Origin: an uncultured Bacillota bacterium
Lineage (GTDB): Bacteria; Bacillota; Clostridia; Lachnospirales; Lachnospiraceae
Length of the DNA stretch: 21,038 nucleotides
Assembly: GCA_905200905.1 (NCBI GenBank)
Contig: CAJKMA010000049.1
Location: forward strand, 1 to 21,038
Reading direction: 5' to 3'
How positions within the stretch are numbered: position 1 is the stretch's first letter; every line of letters starts with the position of its first letter. The position numbers were made by a program, and so were the translations under genes. The notes under the pieces are model-generated. The model was given only the letters and a program-made list of their open reading frames with translations. It had not been told where the DNA came from and searched no databases. Shown piece after piece: positions 1-7,705 of the stretch.

Positions 1-1346
1 TTCTTATCACGATTTTAAGCTCTGTTGCACAGCAGGAGGTTGAAAATACCTCAGCAAATGTGAAAAAGGGTCTGAAGATGAAAATGAAACGGGGAGAACT
101 CGTTGGTTTTCAGGGATGTTTGGGCTATGATTATGATGTGGCTACAAAATCCATTTCCATTAACGAAGAAGGCGCAAAGGTTGTCCGCTATATATTTGAA
201 CGGTATGTAGCGGGAGCCGGAAGCACAATGATTGCCAGAGAACTGAATGAACAGGGGATAATGACAATAAAAGGAAATCCCTGGGTGTCATCCAGTGTCA
301 TGGGAATCATAAATAACGAAAAATACAAAGGCGATATTTTGTTAGGAAAAACATTTACAGTCGATCCAATCTCAAAAAGGCGGTTGGAGAATTTGGGGGA
401 AGAAGATCGGTATTACATACACAATCATCATGAACCGATTATCTCAGAAGAAATGTTTGCCAGAGCGCAGGAAATCAGGAGCCGCCGAAACGGAAATCGC
501 AAGCATGGTGTTACACCGGGAAAAAGAGAAAAATTCAGTCGGCAGTATGCTTTTAGCTGCTTGTTGGAATGTGGATTCTGCGGAGCTAATCTTTCACGCA
601 GACGTTGGCACAGCAATTCAAAATATAAGAAAACTATCTGGCAATGCGTGAAAGCCACGAAAGAGGGTAAGCGTTTCTGCCCGGACAGTAAGGGAATCCC
701 GGAGCAGGTAATAGAGGAAGCCTTCGTGGAGTCATATCGGATGCTTTGCAGAGACAATAAAGATGTAATAGAAGAATTTCTAAAACGTACGGAAAAAGCA
801 CTTGGAGAAAATTCTGCAGAGGATCAGTTGAATAAGATGCAAAAAAAGATTGATAATCTTTCATGTAAGAGAAAGAAGCTGTTGGATAATTATTTGAGCG
901 GCATTGTTGAAAAGGATATTTATGAAGAAACAGATGTAAGCCTTAAGACAGATTTAAGCAATGCAAAAGCTAAGCTGGAGTATTTTCAACAGCAGGCGGA
1001 TGAAGAAGGTTCTCTGCAAAGGAGAATTGCAGATTTTAAGAAAGCATTGTCTCAAAATGAGGTGTTAGAGGAATTTGACAGAGGTATATTTGAGAGTATA
1101 ATTGAAAAGGTAATCGTTGGCGGTTACGATGAAAACGGAGAAAAAGATCCCTATAAAATTACTTTCATATATAAAACAGGATTTAAAAACGAAATTGAAA
1201 ATGCAAAGAAGCGGTTTGGAAAATCTGCTAGTGTCGTGGACAAAGCGAAAAAAATGTGTTCCGATGTTAGTGACAAGGTAAAGGATGTGTATTCCAATGT
1301 TAGTGACAACACATACAGAGACAATTGCGCTTCTTCAGAAGAGTAA
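1..1346 (+). CDS. Large serine recombinase, 5' end off the window
   Basis: Site-specific DNA integrase/excisionase of the large serine recombinase family, partial. The reading frame is open leftwards to the window edge (frame from base 3) and reads LTILSSVAQQEVENTSANV just before the first in-window GTG at 60. That is the typical end of the resolvase catalytic domain and its long E helix, so the gene starts outside the window and the catalytic Ser is not visible. What remains is the recombinase DNA-binding domain (about residues 10-140 counted from base 60), a zinc ribbon with CGFC and a later C...C pair (about 170-210), then a coiled-coil-rich stretch (about 240-330), as in element-encoded integrases. 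It ends with TAA at 1344-1346. It sits directly upstream of the defence-like cassette, in the same orientation, suggesting a mobile element end or its remnant. Family call is firm; current activity is unknown. Confidence 0.9.
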   Translation, partial: LITILSSVAQQEVENTSANVKKGLKMKMKRGELVGFQGCLGYDYDVATKSISINEEGAKVVRYIFERYVAGAGSTMIARELNEQGIMTIKGNPWVSSSVMGIINNEKYKGDILLGKTFTVDPISKRRLENLGEEDRYYIHNHHEPIISEEMFARAQEIRSRRNGNRKHGVTPGKREKFSRQYAFSCLLECGFCGANLSRRRWHSNSKYKKTIWQCVKATKEGKRFCPDSKGIPEQVIEEAFVESYRMLCRDNKDVIEEFLKRTEKALGENSAEDQLNKMQKKIDNLSCKRKKLLDNYLSGIVEKDIYEETDVSLKTDLSNAKAKLEYFQQQADEEGSLQRRIADFKKALSQNEVLEEFDRGIFESIIEKVIVGGYDENGEKDPYKITFIYKTGFKNEIENAKKRFGKSASVVDKAKKMCSDVSDKVKDVYSNVSDNTYRDNCASSEE

Positions 1347-1376
1347 TTGAAAACCGACGTTTGTTGTGGAGTAAAG

Positions 1377-1487
1377 TTGACAGCTAAAAATAAAGAAGAA
1401 ATTTATAGCATGTTTTCGGATTATATGGAAAAGGAAACACAGATTTTTACTTCACAGAGATATGGAAGCATGATAAACTATTCATAG
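1377..1487 (+). CDS. Possible small ORF (36 aa) after the recombinase
   Basis: A short open frame beginning with TTG, preceded by GTGGAG about 5 nt upstream, encodes a 36-residue hydrophilic peptide ending INYS. It lies in the same frame as the recombinase, and the frame is open from directly after the recombinase stop at 1344-1346. It could therefore be a separate small gene, or an eroded C-terminal tail of a longer recombinase form cut by a stop codon. I do not recognise the sequence. No homology or codon signal was strong enough to call it a real gene. Confidence 0.2.
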   Translation: MTAKNKEEIYSMFSDYMEKETQIFTSQRYGSMINYS

Positions 1488-1493
1488 AAAACA

Positions 1494-1506
1494 ATTGTGC
1501 CACAAT
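1494..1506. promoter_or_regulatory. Perfect dyad upstream of the methylase gene
   Basis: The 13-mer ATTGTGCCACAAT is a perfect 6-bp inverted repeat around one central C. It sits 34 bp before the start of the methylase-like gene, where a repressor could block transcription or a hairpin could affect translation. No regulator gene lies in the cassette, and I could not identify a convincing -35/-10 pair here, so its role is inferred only from symmetry and position. Confidence 0.3.
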
Positions 1507-1540
1507 ACGAAAGAATTTTGCAATTACAGAGGTGTACCAT

Positions 1541-2974
1541 ATGAATGATAACAATAAAGAATATTTGGACAAGATTCTCAGGGAATTTCGTTCCCTGATT
1601 GATTTTTATCGTATGGAATACGACGAAGATTTGTTGTCTCTTTTTCAGGATTTTTGTTATCTGCTTATTGGGAGAGCATGCTATCAAAGAGAACAGGACT
1701 CTTCTGTAAAACATGATTATCTCAAAATGACCAGTGAGGAAGTGGAGGAATGGGTTTACAAATTCCAGAAGGAAATTTGGAGAGAAATGCGGGAAGCAGA
1801 TTGGTATAGAGATGTCTTTGAATATCAGCTTTTTATAGAAAAGACTTCTATATTGCGTCAAATTTTGCAGGTTTCGGAAACTCTTTTAGATATTTGTCAT
1901 AAAGTAGAAGATGAAGATTTTTGTTATAAAGCAGTCAGAGGAATGTACGAACTTTGTGTCTGTAATAAAAGAAATTCAGAACGGTATGTGTTACCAGATA
2001 TCTATGTGAAAATTTTTGCACAGATACTAGATTTGGAGAAAAATTCAGATAGAGGCGGAGAAAAACTTTCCATTTTAGACCCTCAGGCTGGCACAGGAAC
2101 CGTGCTGATTGCAACAGGACAATATTGGCCGAAGGCTGTGTTACGAGGATATGAATCAGATAGACAACTGAGAATAGGAGTGCAGCTTTTAAGCATTCTT
2201 TCTGGAAAGAGAATCTATCTGGAAAAAAGGGACTTTTTGCCTAAAGGAGCAGAAAAAGCTTACGATATTGTTTTTGCAAATCCTTCTTTTACAAATACAA
2301 AAGAAAGACTTTCTACTGAAATTCAAATTCAGATGCCAATTCGTGTCCAGACTAGGTATGGATTCTTCCTTGTACAGAGTGTTTTGGCTCTTGCATCGGG
2401 CGGCATGGCAGTTCTTGTTGTACCGGATAGTTTTTTGTTTTCAACAAAAGCAGAATTTGTGGATATTCGTAGATGGATGTTTACAGAATATTCTATTGAG
2501 GCAATTGTGTCCCTTCCTAAAAGCACGTTCCATTTTAGTACAGTGAAGTCCAGTGTTTTACTGATTAAAAATTTCAAGACACAGGCATCCCTTTTTATAA
2601 AGGAGGAATGGAATGAAAGGCATCCATATGTATTTTTCTACGACTTAGAAGCAGAATCAGATGGGAGCTTAATTGATATATGGAACCAGAGAGAGTATTT
2701 ATTTGAACAGTGGAGAGAAAAGACAGAGAATTTTCTGGAAAATTATAACTTGATTCGGACTCCTGGGAATTGGGAGTTTCAGGAATTCTGGTTTGCAGAA
2801 AGAAAATCAGTAGAAGCCTCTGGATGGAATTTACTGCCAGAGTATTATAAACCAGCTAAGAGACAGGTGTTGGATTTTGAAGATCCACAACAGATATTAG
2901 AAGATCTGATTCAAAAACAAAAGGAACTTCTTTCAGATATGGAGGAACTTCTTGTGGAGGTTCGTGGCCTATGA
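1541..2974 (+). CDS. HsdM-like N6-adenine DNA methylase subunit
   Basis: Modification-subunit-like protein of a type I restriction system (N-6 methylase family), 477 aa from the chosen ATG. That start has GAGGTG 6 nt upstream; the in-frame GTG at 1532 is part of this ribosome binding site and is less likely. An alpha-helical N-terminal region of about 140 residues precedes the Rossmann-type methylase fold. The SAM-binding motif I reads DPQAGTGT (about residues 180-187) and motif IV reads NPSF (about 247-250) instead of the usual NPPF/NPPY. The segment RYVLPDIYV corresponds to the GxFxTP region of HsdM but lacks TP. Expected role: methylate host adenines at sites chosen by the adjacent HsdS-like protein. 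The altered motif IV leaves open that it binds but methylates poorly or not at all. It overlaps the next gene by ATGA, indicating translational coupling. Confidence 0.85.
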   Translation: MNDNNKEYLDKILREFRSLIDFYRMEYDEDLLSLFQDFCYLLIGRACYQREQDSSVKHDYLKMTSEEVEEWVYKFQKEIWREMREADWYRDVFEYQLFIEKTSILRQILQVSETLLDICHKVEDEDFCYKAVRGMYELCVCNKRNSERYVLPDIYVKIFAQILDLEKNSDRGGEKLSILDPQAGTGTVLIATGQYWPKAVLRGYESDRQLRIGVQLLSILSGKRIYLEKRDFLPKGAEKAYDIVFANPSFTNTKERLSTEIQIQMPIRVQTRYGFFLVQSVLALASGGMAVLVVPDSFLFSTKAEFVDIRRWMFTEYSIEAIVSLPKSTFHFSTVKSSVLLIKNFKTQASLFIKEEWNERHPYVFFYDLEAESDGSLIDIWNQREYLFEQWREKTENFLENYNLIRTPGNWEFQEFWFAERKSVEASGWNLLPEYYKPAKRQVLDFEDPQQILEDLIQKQKELLSDMEELLVEVRGL

Positions 2975-4485
2975 GTAACTGGAAGAAAAAAACGTTAAAA
3001 GAAGTAGTAAAATTATGGGTACGTGGATCCACACCAAGACGGAATAATAAGGACTACTATTGTGGGAAAGAGGGAATTCCTTTTGTACGTGCAGGGGATT
3101 TGCGAGGGGGAGAACTGAAAGAAACAGAGCTGTATCTTACTTGGGAAGGAGCAGAACAAGTGAAAGGAAGGGTGCCAAAGGGTGCTTTGCTTTTGTCTGT
3201 GTCCGGGACCATTGGAAAGACTGCAATCGCTGGAAGAGAAGTCAAAGTAAATCAAGCAGTACAGGCTATGGTGTTTGACGAAAGTGAGCTCCTGTCTGAG
3301 TATGTGTATTATTATTTTCAGTTTTTCAGACCTTGGTTAGAAGAAAGAGCGAATACAGTAACTATTCCAAATCTGACAAAGACAAAATTAGAGCAAACTT
3401 CAATTCTTTTCCCTTGTTTGGAGGAACAAAGATATATTGTAGGAATTATGAAACATGGGGAACAACTGTTGGAGAAGCAGGGAGAAATCAGGGAAGTGCT
3501 TCAAAAAATTCTTTACCAGGCTATGTATCACCAGGTAAGAGAAGCGCTTGCAAAAAAGCAGACCCTTCCACTAGGAAATTTTTTTATAGAACCTATTTCC
3601 GATGGGAAGGATGTGGAGGATAAAAAAAATTCAGAAGCGTATCCGCAAATGATGGGAGAACTGCTATTCCAGAAACGCAAGGATGAAAATGAGACCCATT
3701 TTTGTATACTTTCTAAAGAACAACAGAAAAAAATATATAATCCTGATGCTATATGGAGAGTGCGGATTCATAAGGAAAAGTTAATACCAGAGTTTCTGCT
3801 CTTATGGGTATATTATGGAAGGGATTGCTTGGGCATTGATTTTTACGAAGGAAAACATCTTATGAATCAGAATTTCCTTATGAAATTTCCGGTGCCGAGG
3901 GTTGCTATGGAAGTTCAGAAAAAGATAGGGAACCTTGTTAAAAGAGCAGAAAATATAGATAGAAAATTAGAGGAGCAGACAGAGGGGGTGAAGAGGTTAT
4001 ATCATAGCTTACTATATTCCTCTTTTACTGCCTTTTTATCAAAGAATTTTCGTAGATGGAAGGAACTGGAGGAGCCGGATGAAGAGTTATTTATCCAGTA
4101 TTATCATTTAAAAAAGAAAGAAAAACTAGAAGAGAATGTTGGAAAAGAGACAGAGTGGAGACAGTTTCTTTCTGGAAAAGAATGGGAAGTTTTTAATGAT
4201 TTATCAGATTTTCAGCAGGGAGTTCTGGAACTTTTTGCAAATACAGAAGAGCCAATGCCTATACATACTGTATTCCAAATGTTGAGTAGAAAACAACCAA
4301 AAGTTTATGGAAAGCATACGATTCAGGATGCTAAGGCAGCAGTGAAAATTTTAATGGGATTAGGATTTTTAGAAAAAACTATTCCAGAAAAAGTTATGTT
4401 GGGGGAAAGTTTCTTGATGGATTCGAGAGAAAAGCCAGTGACCATACAGAAATATAAATCGTTGCTGAAAAAGGAGGAACTATGA
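2971..4485 (+). CDS. HsdS-like specificity protein with C-terminal extension
   Basis: DNA target-recognition subunit of type I systems, 504 aa. The first target recognition domain (about residues 5-150) is clear: RGSTPRRNN, then GIPFVRAGDL, the SVSGTIGKTAI segment, VNQAV, and CLEEQ leading into a helical spacer (about 155-200). A second, weaker recognition-type half (about 200-345) has the MNQNFLMKFPVP and VQKKIGNLVKRAENI features that normally end a TRD and start the second conserved helix, but its beginning is shortened. Residues about 350-504 are extra compared with ordinary HsdS (usually near 400 aa). They look like a charged linker followed by a winged-helix-like segment (FQQGVLELFANTEEPMPIHT onward). 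Start and stop both overlap neighbours by ATGA, so methylase, specificity protein and ATPase are translationally coupled. The extension is a candidate docking surface for the ATPase/nuclease pair (inference). Confidence 0.85.
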   Translation: MSNWKKKTLKEVVKLWVRGSTPRRNNKDYYCGKEGIPFVRAGDLRGGELKETELYLTWEGAEQVKGRVPKGALLLSVSGTIGKTAIAGREVKVNQAVQAMVFDESELLSEYVYYYFQFFRPWLEERANTVTIPNLTKTKLEQTSILFPCLEEQRYIVGIMKHGEQLLEKQGEIREVLQKILYQAMYHQVREALAKKQTLPLGNFFIEPISDGKDVEDKKNSEAYPQMMGELLFQKRKDENETHFCILSKEQQKKIYNPDAIWRVRIHKEKLIPEFLLLWVYYGRDCLGIDFYEGKHLMNQNFLMKFPVPRVAMEVQKKIGNLVKRAENIDRKLEEQTEGVKRLYHSLLYSSFTAFLSKNFRRWKELEEPDEELFIQYYHLKKKEKLEENVGKETEWRQFLSGKEWEVFNDLSDFQQGVLELFANTEEPMPIHTVFQMLSRKQPKVYGKHTIQDAKAAVKILMGLGFLEKTIPEKVMLGESFLMDSREKPVTIQKYKSLLKKEEL

Positions 4486-6044
4486 AACTGGAATACCTAT
4501 ATCTGGACGGATACAAAAGTCTGAAAAAAGTTTCCTTATCTTTTAAAGAACAAGAATCTTCTGCATCTGTTAATTTTTTAATTGGACAAAATGGATCTGG
4601 AAAATCAAGTCTATTGGAAGCAATAGGATTGATTTTTTCAAGAATTATGCAGGAAGAAGTACCTGGATTTGAGTTTAAAATCAGATATCGTATGCCAGAT
4701 GGAACGATTATTCAAGTTATGTCAGATATACAAGAAAAGATGGATGGAAAACTTAGAGTAGAAATAAAAAAACAAGGTGAGACAATTCAGACAAACAAAA
4801 TTCCAAATGAATATTTGCCGGATAGAATGGTTTCCTATTGCTCTGGAGCCAACCATTCCATGGAAGAAATTCTCTTAAAATCCAGTAAAGAGGCGTTGGT
4901 AGAAGAATTATATGATTTGTCTCTTTTAGAAGAGGAGGCTGACAATCAGCAGGTAAATAAGATTCTGGCATATTGTGAACAATTGGAAAATAATCCAAAG
5001 GTTCTTTCTCTGGATGCAGAAACCTCAAAATTTATTTTGCCAGTCCTTTTTTCAGTTTTTCCGTTGGATTTATATGAGAAAGATAACAGAAAAGAAGCAT
5101 GGGAATACTGTAGATTAAGAGAAATGCTGCTAAAACGAATGAGTAGGAAGATGATTCCTTCAGCATTTTCCTTTCGAGTTCACAGGGAGGTACTGGAACG
5201 TTCAGGGGATCTTCCACAGCTGAATCTTTTGGAAAGACTGCTTGGAGAGGGGAAATCAGAGAATGGAATGAAAGCAGACTATATAAAACATGGCTGGTCA
5301 TCTGGTCAGACAGGAGAGGATGGAAGCCTTTTGGAAGAATCTACGGCAGTATTTTTGTTCCAGAAAATGGACGTAGACCTTTCTGAGTCTTATTTTCATC
5401 CTGGATTGCAGCAATTTTTTGGCGGGAATCCTTTTATGCTTCTTTCAGTACTCCTAACTGCTCACGAATTCGGTGTTATTGACAACCTGGAATTCTTATA
5501 CAAAATGGAAAATGAAAAGGGATTATATAGTCTGGAAGCTTTAAGCGATGGAGAACTCATGTGGTTGGCAAGAACTGGACTGGTATTGATGGCACAGCCT
5601 TATTGCGGGGAAAATACGTTGTTTCTATATGATGAGCCGGATGTACATTTTAATGATGACTGGAACAAAGATTTTATGAAAATTCTGTATGAATTAAGTA
5701 AGAATACACATCATCAGTTTCTGATTGCTACCCATTCGACTTTGCTTCTTACAGATGCCAGACAAGAGCAGCTTATGCTCATACATCAGGTTCCAGGAGA
5801 AAATACAGAGGTGCGTCCAGCGGGAATTTCTACTTTTGCAGCCCATAGAGATACTATTGCCAAGGAAGTTTTTCATGCAAATGCCATTGGAAGCTATGCC
5901 AGGGAAACGGTTCAGCAAATGATGAGAGAGAAAGATAAGAAGAAAATGGAGGAGAACATTGGTAAACTAGGGCCAGGATTTCAGCGGTTTCGTTTATATG
6001 AACAGTATTACCAATTGTTTGGCGAAGATTCTGAATTGAGGTGA
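4482..6044 (+). CDS. ABC/AAA-type ATPase of a restriction-like defence cassette
   Basis: SMC/ABC-like ATPase (AAA_15/AAA_21-type), 520 aa. Visible motifs: Walker A GQNGSGKS (residues 35-42), ABC signature-like ALSDGE (353-358), Walker B FLYDEPD (381-387) and H-loop IATHS with His418. The roughly 310 residues between Walker A and the signature form an insert with helical character. No TOPRIM domain is evident, so it is not an OLD nuclease by itself. This is the architecture of PtuA-type ATPases, which act with an HNH partner, and such a partner follows immediately. It is preceded by GGAGG and overlaps the HsdS-like gene by ATGA. ATPases of this general kind are known next to type I-like methylase and specificity genes. 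The likely role is nucleotide-dependent sensing or control of the nuclease, in the place normally held by HsdR (inference). Confidence 0.85.
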   Translation: MKLEYLYLDGYKSLKKVSLSFKEQESSASVNFLIGQNGSGKSSLLEAIGLIFSRIMQEEVPGFEFKIRYRMPDGTIIQVMSDIQEKMDGKLRVEIKKQGETIQTNKIPNEYLPDRMVSYCSGANHSMEEILLKSSKEALVEELYDLSLLEEEADNQQVNKILAYCEQLENNPKVLSLDAETSKFILPVLFSVFPLDLYEKDNRKEAWEYCRLREMLLKRMSRKMIPSAFSFRVHREVLERSGDLPQLNLLERLLGEGKSENGMKADYIKHGWSSGQTGEDGSLLEESTAVFLFQKMDVDLSESYFHPGLQQFFGGNPFMLLSVLLTAHEFGVIDNLEFLYKMENEKGLYSLEALSDGELMWLARTGLVLMAQPYCGENTLFLYDEPDVHFNDDWNKDFMKILYELSKNTHHQFLIATHSTLLLTDARQEQLMLIHQVPGENTEVRPAGISTFAAHRDTIAKEVFHANAIGSYARETVQQMMREKDKKKMEENIGKLGPGFQRFRLYEQYYQLFGEDSELR

Positions 6045-6049
6045 AAATA

Positions 6050-7129
6050 ATGTTTTGGGAGATGGATAAAGGAAATCATGAAAATACTCTAAAAGAGATT
6101 AACGAATACTTGCTATCCTTCTTTCAATTTGCAGCACAGTCTGCCAGTACTGAGTTTCAAGAGTCAGAATGGATTGCTTTTGCCGGAATACCTGGGAAAT
6201 GGTTGTATCTGGTTTACAAAAGAGACGCAAAAAATGGAAAAGAAATGCATAGCGCCATTGACCAGCTTTTTCTTTTAGAAAGAAGAGAAAGAAAAAAGAT
6301 TTACAAGGCCATTGTTCATGATCATACTTTTTCTCAGGAACACACAAGTGAGTTTAAGCTGGAAAGCACGGCATTGAAACCAGAATATCATAAAATTTTA
6401 AAAGGTTTTTATTTGTATTTTTATAATATATCTTTATATTCCAGCCAGTTTGAGGTAAGGGGAAAGAAGTTTGGCAGGAAAGAGCTTGCTGAAAAGTTTT
6501 TTGAAGGGAAAAATGCACCCTTAAGGACAGTATGTCCAGTATGTCTTCAATCCATGACAAACGCTGAGAAGGAAGACGAAATTGAACATTATTTTGGAAA
6601 AGCTTTTGTGCCTTGTTTGGCTTTGCATCCGGATAATCTGTATTTCTGCTGCCCTACTTGTAATAAGATTTATAAAGGAATCCGGTCTCCTTTTTATAGA
6701 AAAAGCCAAGATATACGAAAAATTTTTCTTCCTTATCTTGATGTGATTCGAGAACAGGTAAAGATTGAATTTACACATCATGAGGATCAAGACGGAGTAA
6801 AATTGGTGCCAGAGAATAGAAAAAAGGCTTACATAGAAGAAAAAATAGAAGCAGTAGAAAATATTTTCCAGTTAGAAGAACGCTGGTCCGGTATGTTGGA
6901 AGTTTATTTTTCTGCTCTGACAGCAGAATACGAAGCTTTTGGAGCTACGGATATAGATAATTTGAAAAAAGAGATGGAAAGGGATCTAAAAAAAGCAAAA
7001 GCTAAAGTAAAGGTATGTCCCAATCTGTATATAGAAACAGAATACTTAGAATGGTTATATCAGAAACAATTGAAAGCCTTTTATTCAAATATGAAGCAAA
7101 AGGATGATAAACCAGTGATTGTACAATAG
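6050..7129 (+). CDS. HNH endonuclease, zinc-knuckle type (PtuB-like architecture)
   Basis: Predicted metal-dependent DNA endonuclease, 359 aa. I chose the ATG at 6050 because GAGGTGA lies about 6 nt upstream; a GTG at 6041 overlaps the ATPase stop and is an alternative. The catalytic centre shows CPVC (residues 162-165), IEHYFGK with His180, HPDNL with Asn196, and CCPTCNK with the second Cys pair (201/204) and the following N-K. This is the Zn-supported beta-beta-alpha HNH fold used by McrA-, RloC- and PtuB-type nucleases. The N-terminal 150 residues are mixed alpha/beta without a recognised fold and may contact the ATPase. The C-terminal 120 residues are helical and Lys/Glu-rich. Overlap with the ATPase gene supports a two-protein complex. 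It is the only candidate DNA-cleaving enzyme in the cassette. Confidence 0.82.
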   Translation: MFWEMDKGNHENTLKEINEYLLSFFQFAAQSASTEFQESEWIAFAGIPGKWLYLVYKRDAKNGKEMHSAIDQLFLLERRERKKIYKAIVHDHTFSQEHTSEFKLESTALKPEYHKILKGFYLYFYNISLYSSQFEVRGKKFGRKELAEKFFEGKNAPLRTVCPVCLQSMTNAEKEDEIEHYFGKAFVPCLALHPDNLYFCCPTCNKIYKGIRSPFYRKSQDIRKIFLPYLDVIREQVKIEFTHHEDQDGVKLVPENRKKAYIEEKIEAVENIFQLEERWSGMLEVYFSALTAEYEAFGATDIDNLKKEMERDLKKAKAKVKVCPNLYIETEYLEWLYQKQLKAFYSNMKQKDDKPVIVQ

Positions 7130-7139
7130 GGGTGACAAA

Positions 7140-7550
7140 ATGAGTCGTGGAATTGGAGCACGTGCTAATCTCGTTTTAGAAGATGAAAAAACAGTTATGT
7201 ATGAATATGGCGGTTACAATTTGAATGAACCTGAGTATAGAAATGAAGATCACGTATATGATGGGACAATAACGATTTCTCGTGACTGCTTTGCTGAACC
7301 TGAAATTCATGAGAAATTAAAAAAGATGCCAAGTGGAAGAAAAAAACTAATCATCAAGCGTATTCCAGTCAGTGTGGATTATCCGCAGATGATTAGCGAT
7401 GGACGAATTATTATTGAGAACTGCAGTAATTGTTGGCAGTGTACACCGGATGAAAATATTGATGTGATGGCATTACATATTCTGTTTTATCTGTTTAGAC
7501 AGTACCAAGAAGAAGGAAAAATGCCAGAGTACATCAGTTATAATGTGTAA
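7140..7550 (+). CDS. Unknown 136-aa protein, last gene of the defence-like cassette
   Basis: I do not recognise this protein. The chosen ATG at 7140 follows AGGGGTG with normal spacing; a start 7 codons earlier would overlap the preceding gene and lacks a ribosome binding site. It is a small soluble protein with beta-rich patterns in the first half (RANLVLEDEKTVMYEYGGYNL) and a Cys cluster ENCSNCWQC (Cys95, 98, 101) that could bind a metal. The C-terminal helix contains LHILFYLF. It begins 10 bp after the nuclease gene, and its stop is followed by the cassette terminator, so it is cotranscribed. Possible roles include a regulator of the nuclease, an immunity or assembly factor, or a structural subunit. 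None is supported beyond context. Confidence 0.75.
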   Translation: MSRGIGARANLVLEDEKTVMYEYGGYNLNEPEYRNEDHVYDGTITISRDCFAEPEIHEKLKKMPSGRKKLIIKRIPVSVDYPQMISDGRIIIENCSNCWQCTPDENIDVMALHILFYLFRQYQEEGKMPEYISYNV

Positions 7551-7604
7551 ATACAAAATCAAGGTCATTGTGCTTGGTCTATATGGAGTATAAAAAGAAA
7601 TCAT

Positions 7605-7634
7605 AAATGGGTGTCGTGTCGGCATCCATTTTTT
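7605..7634 (+). terminator. Intrinsic terminator of the defence-like cassette
   Basis: A 12-bp stem (AAATGGGTGTCG against CGGCATCCATTT, two G-U pairs in RNA) with a 3-nt TGT loop runs straight into a six-T tract. It lies 55 bp after the last cassette gene and separates it from the next operon. Confidence 0.85.
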
Positions 7635-7686
7635 ATATATTGAAAATGGAAAACTATCTGTGCCGAGTTTAAAGATATGGTTAAGG

Positions 7687-7696
7687 GCAAATTTGC
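7687..7696. promoter_or_regulatory. 10-bp palindrome upstream of the operon promoter
   Basis: GCAAATTTGC is a perfect palindrome 9 bp upstream of the -35 hexamer. It could be an operator half-site or simply an A/T-rich upstream element. Short palindromes of this size arise by chance in AT-rich DNA, so confidence is low. Confidence 0.2.
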
Positions 7697-7705
7697 AATA
7701 AAATA

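Noticed and set aside
428..864. Antisense and alternate-frame open frames over the recombinase
   Set aside because: Shadow frames of the well-supported recombinase with no family signature or start site.
4482..6044. OLD-family (Gabija GajA-like) nuclease
   Set aside because: The ATPase lacks a recognisable C-terminal TOPRIM segment, and a separate HNH protein follows.
1541..7550. Classic type I restriction-modification system
   Set aside because: No helicase-type HsdR with DEAD-box motifs is visible between the recombinase and the terminator; the nuclease candidate is HNH. An HsdR outside the window cannot be excluded.
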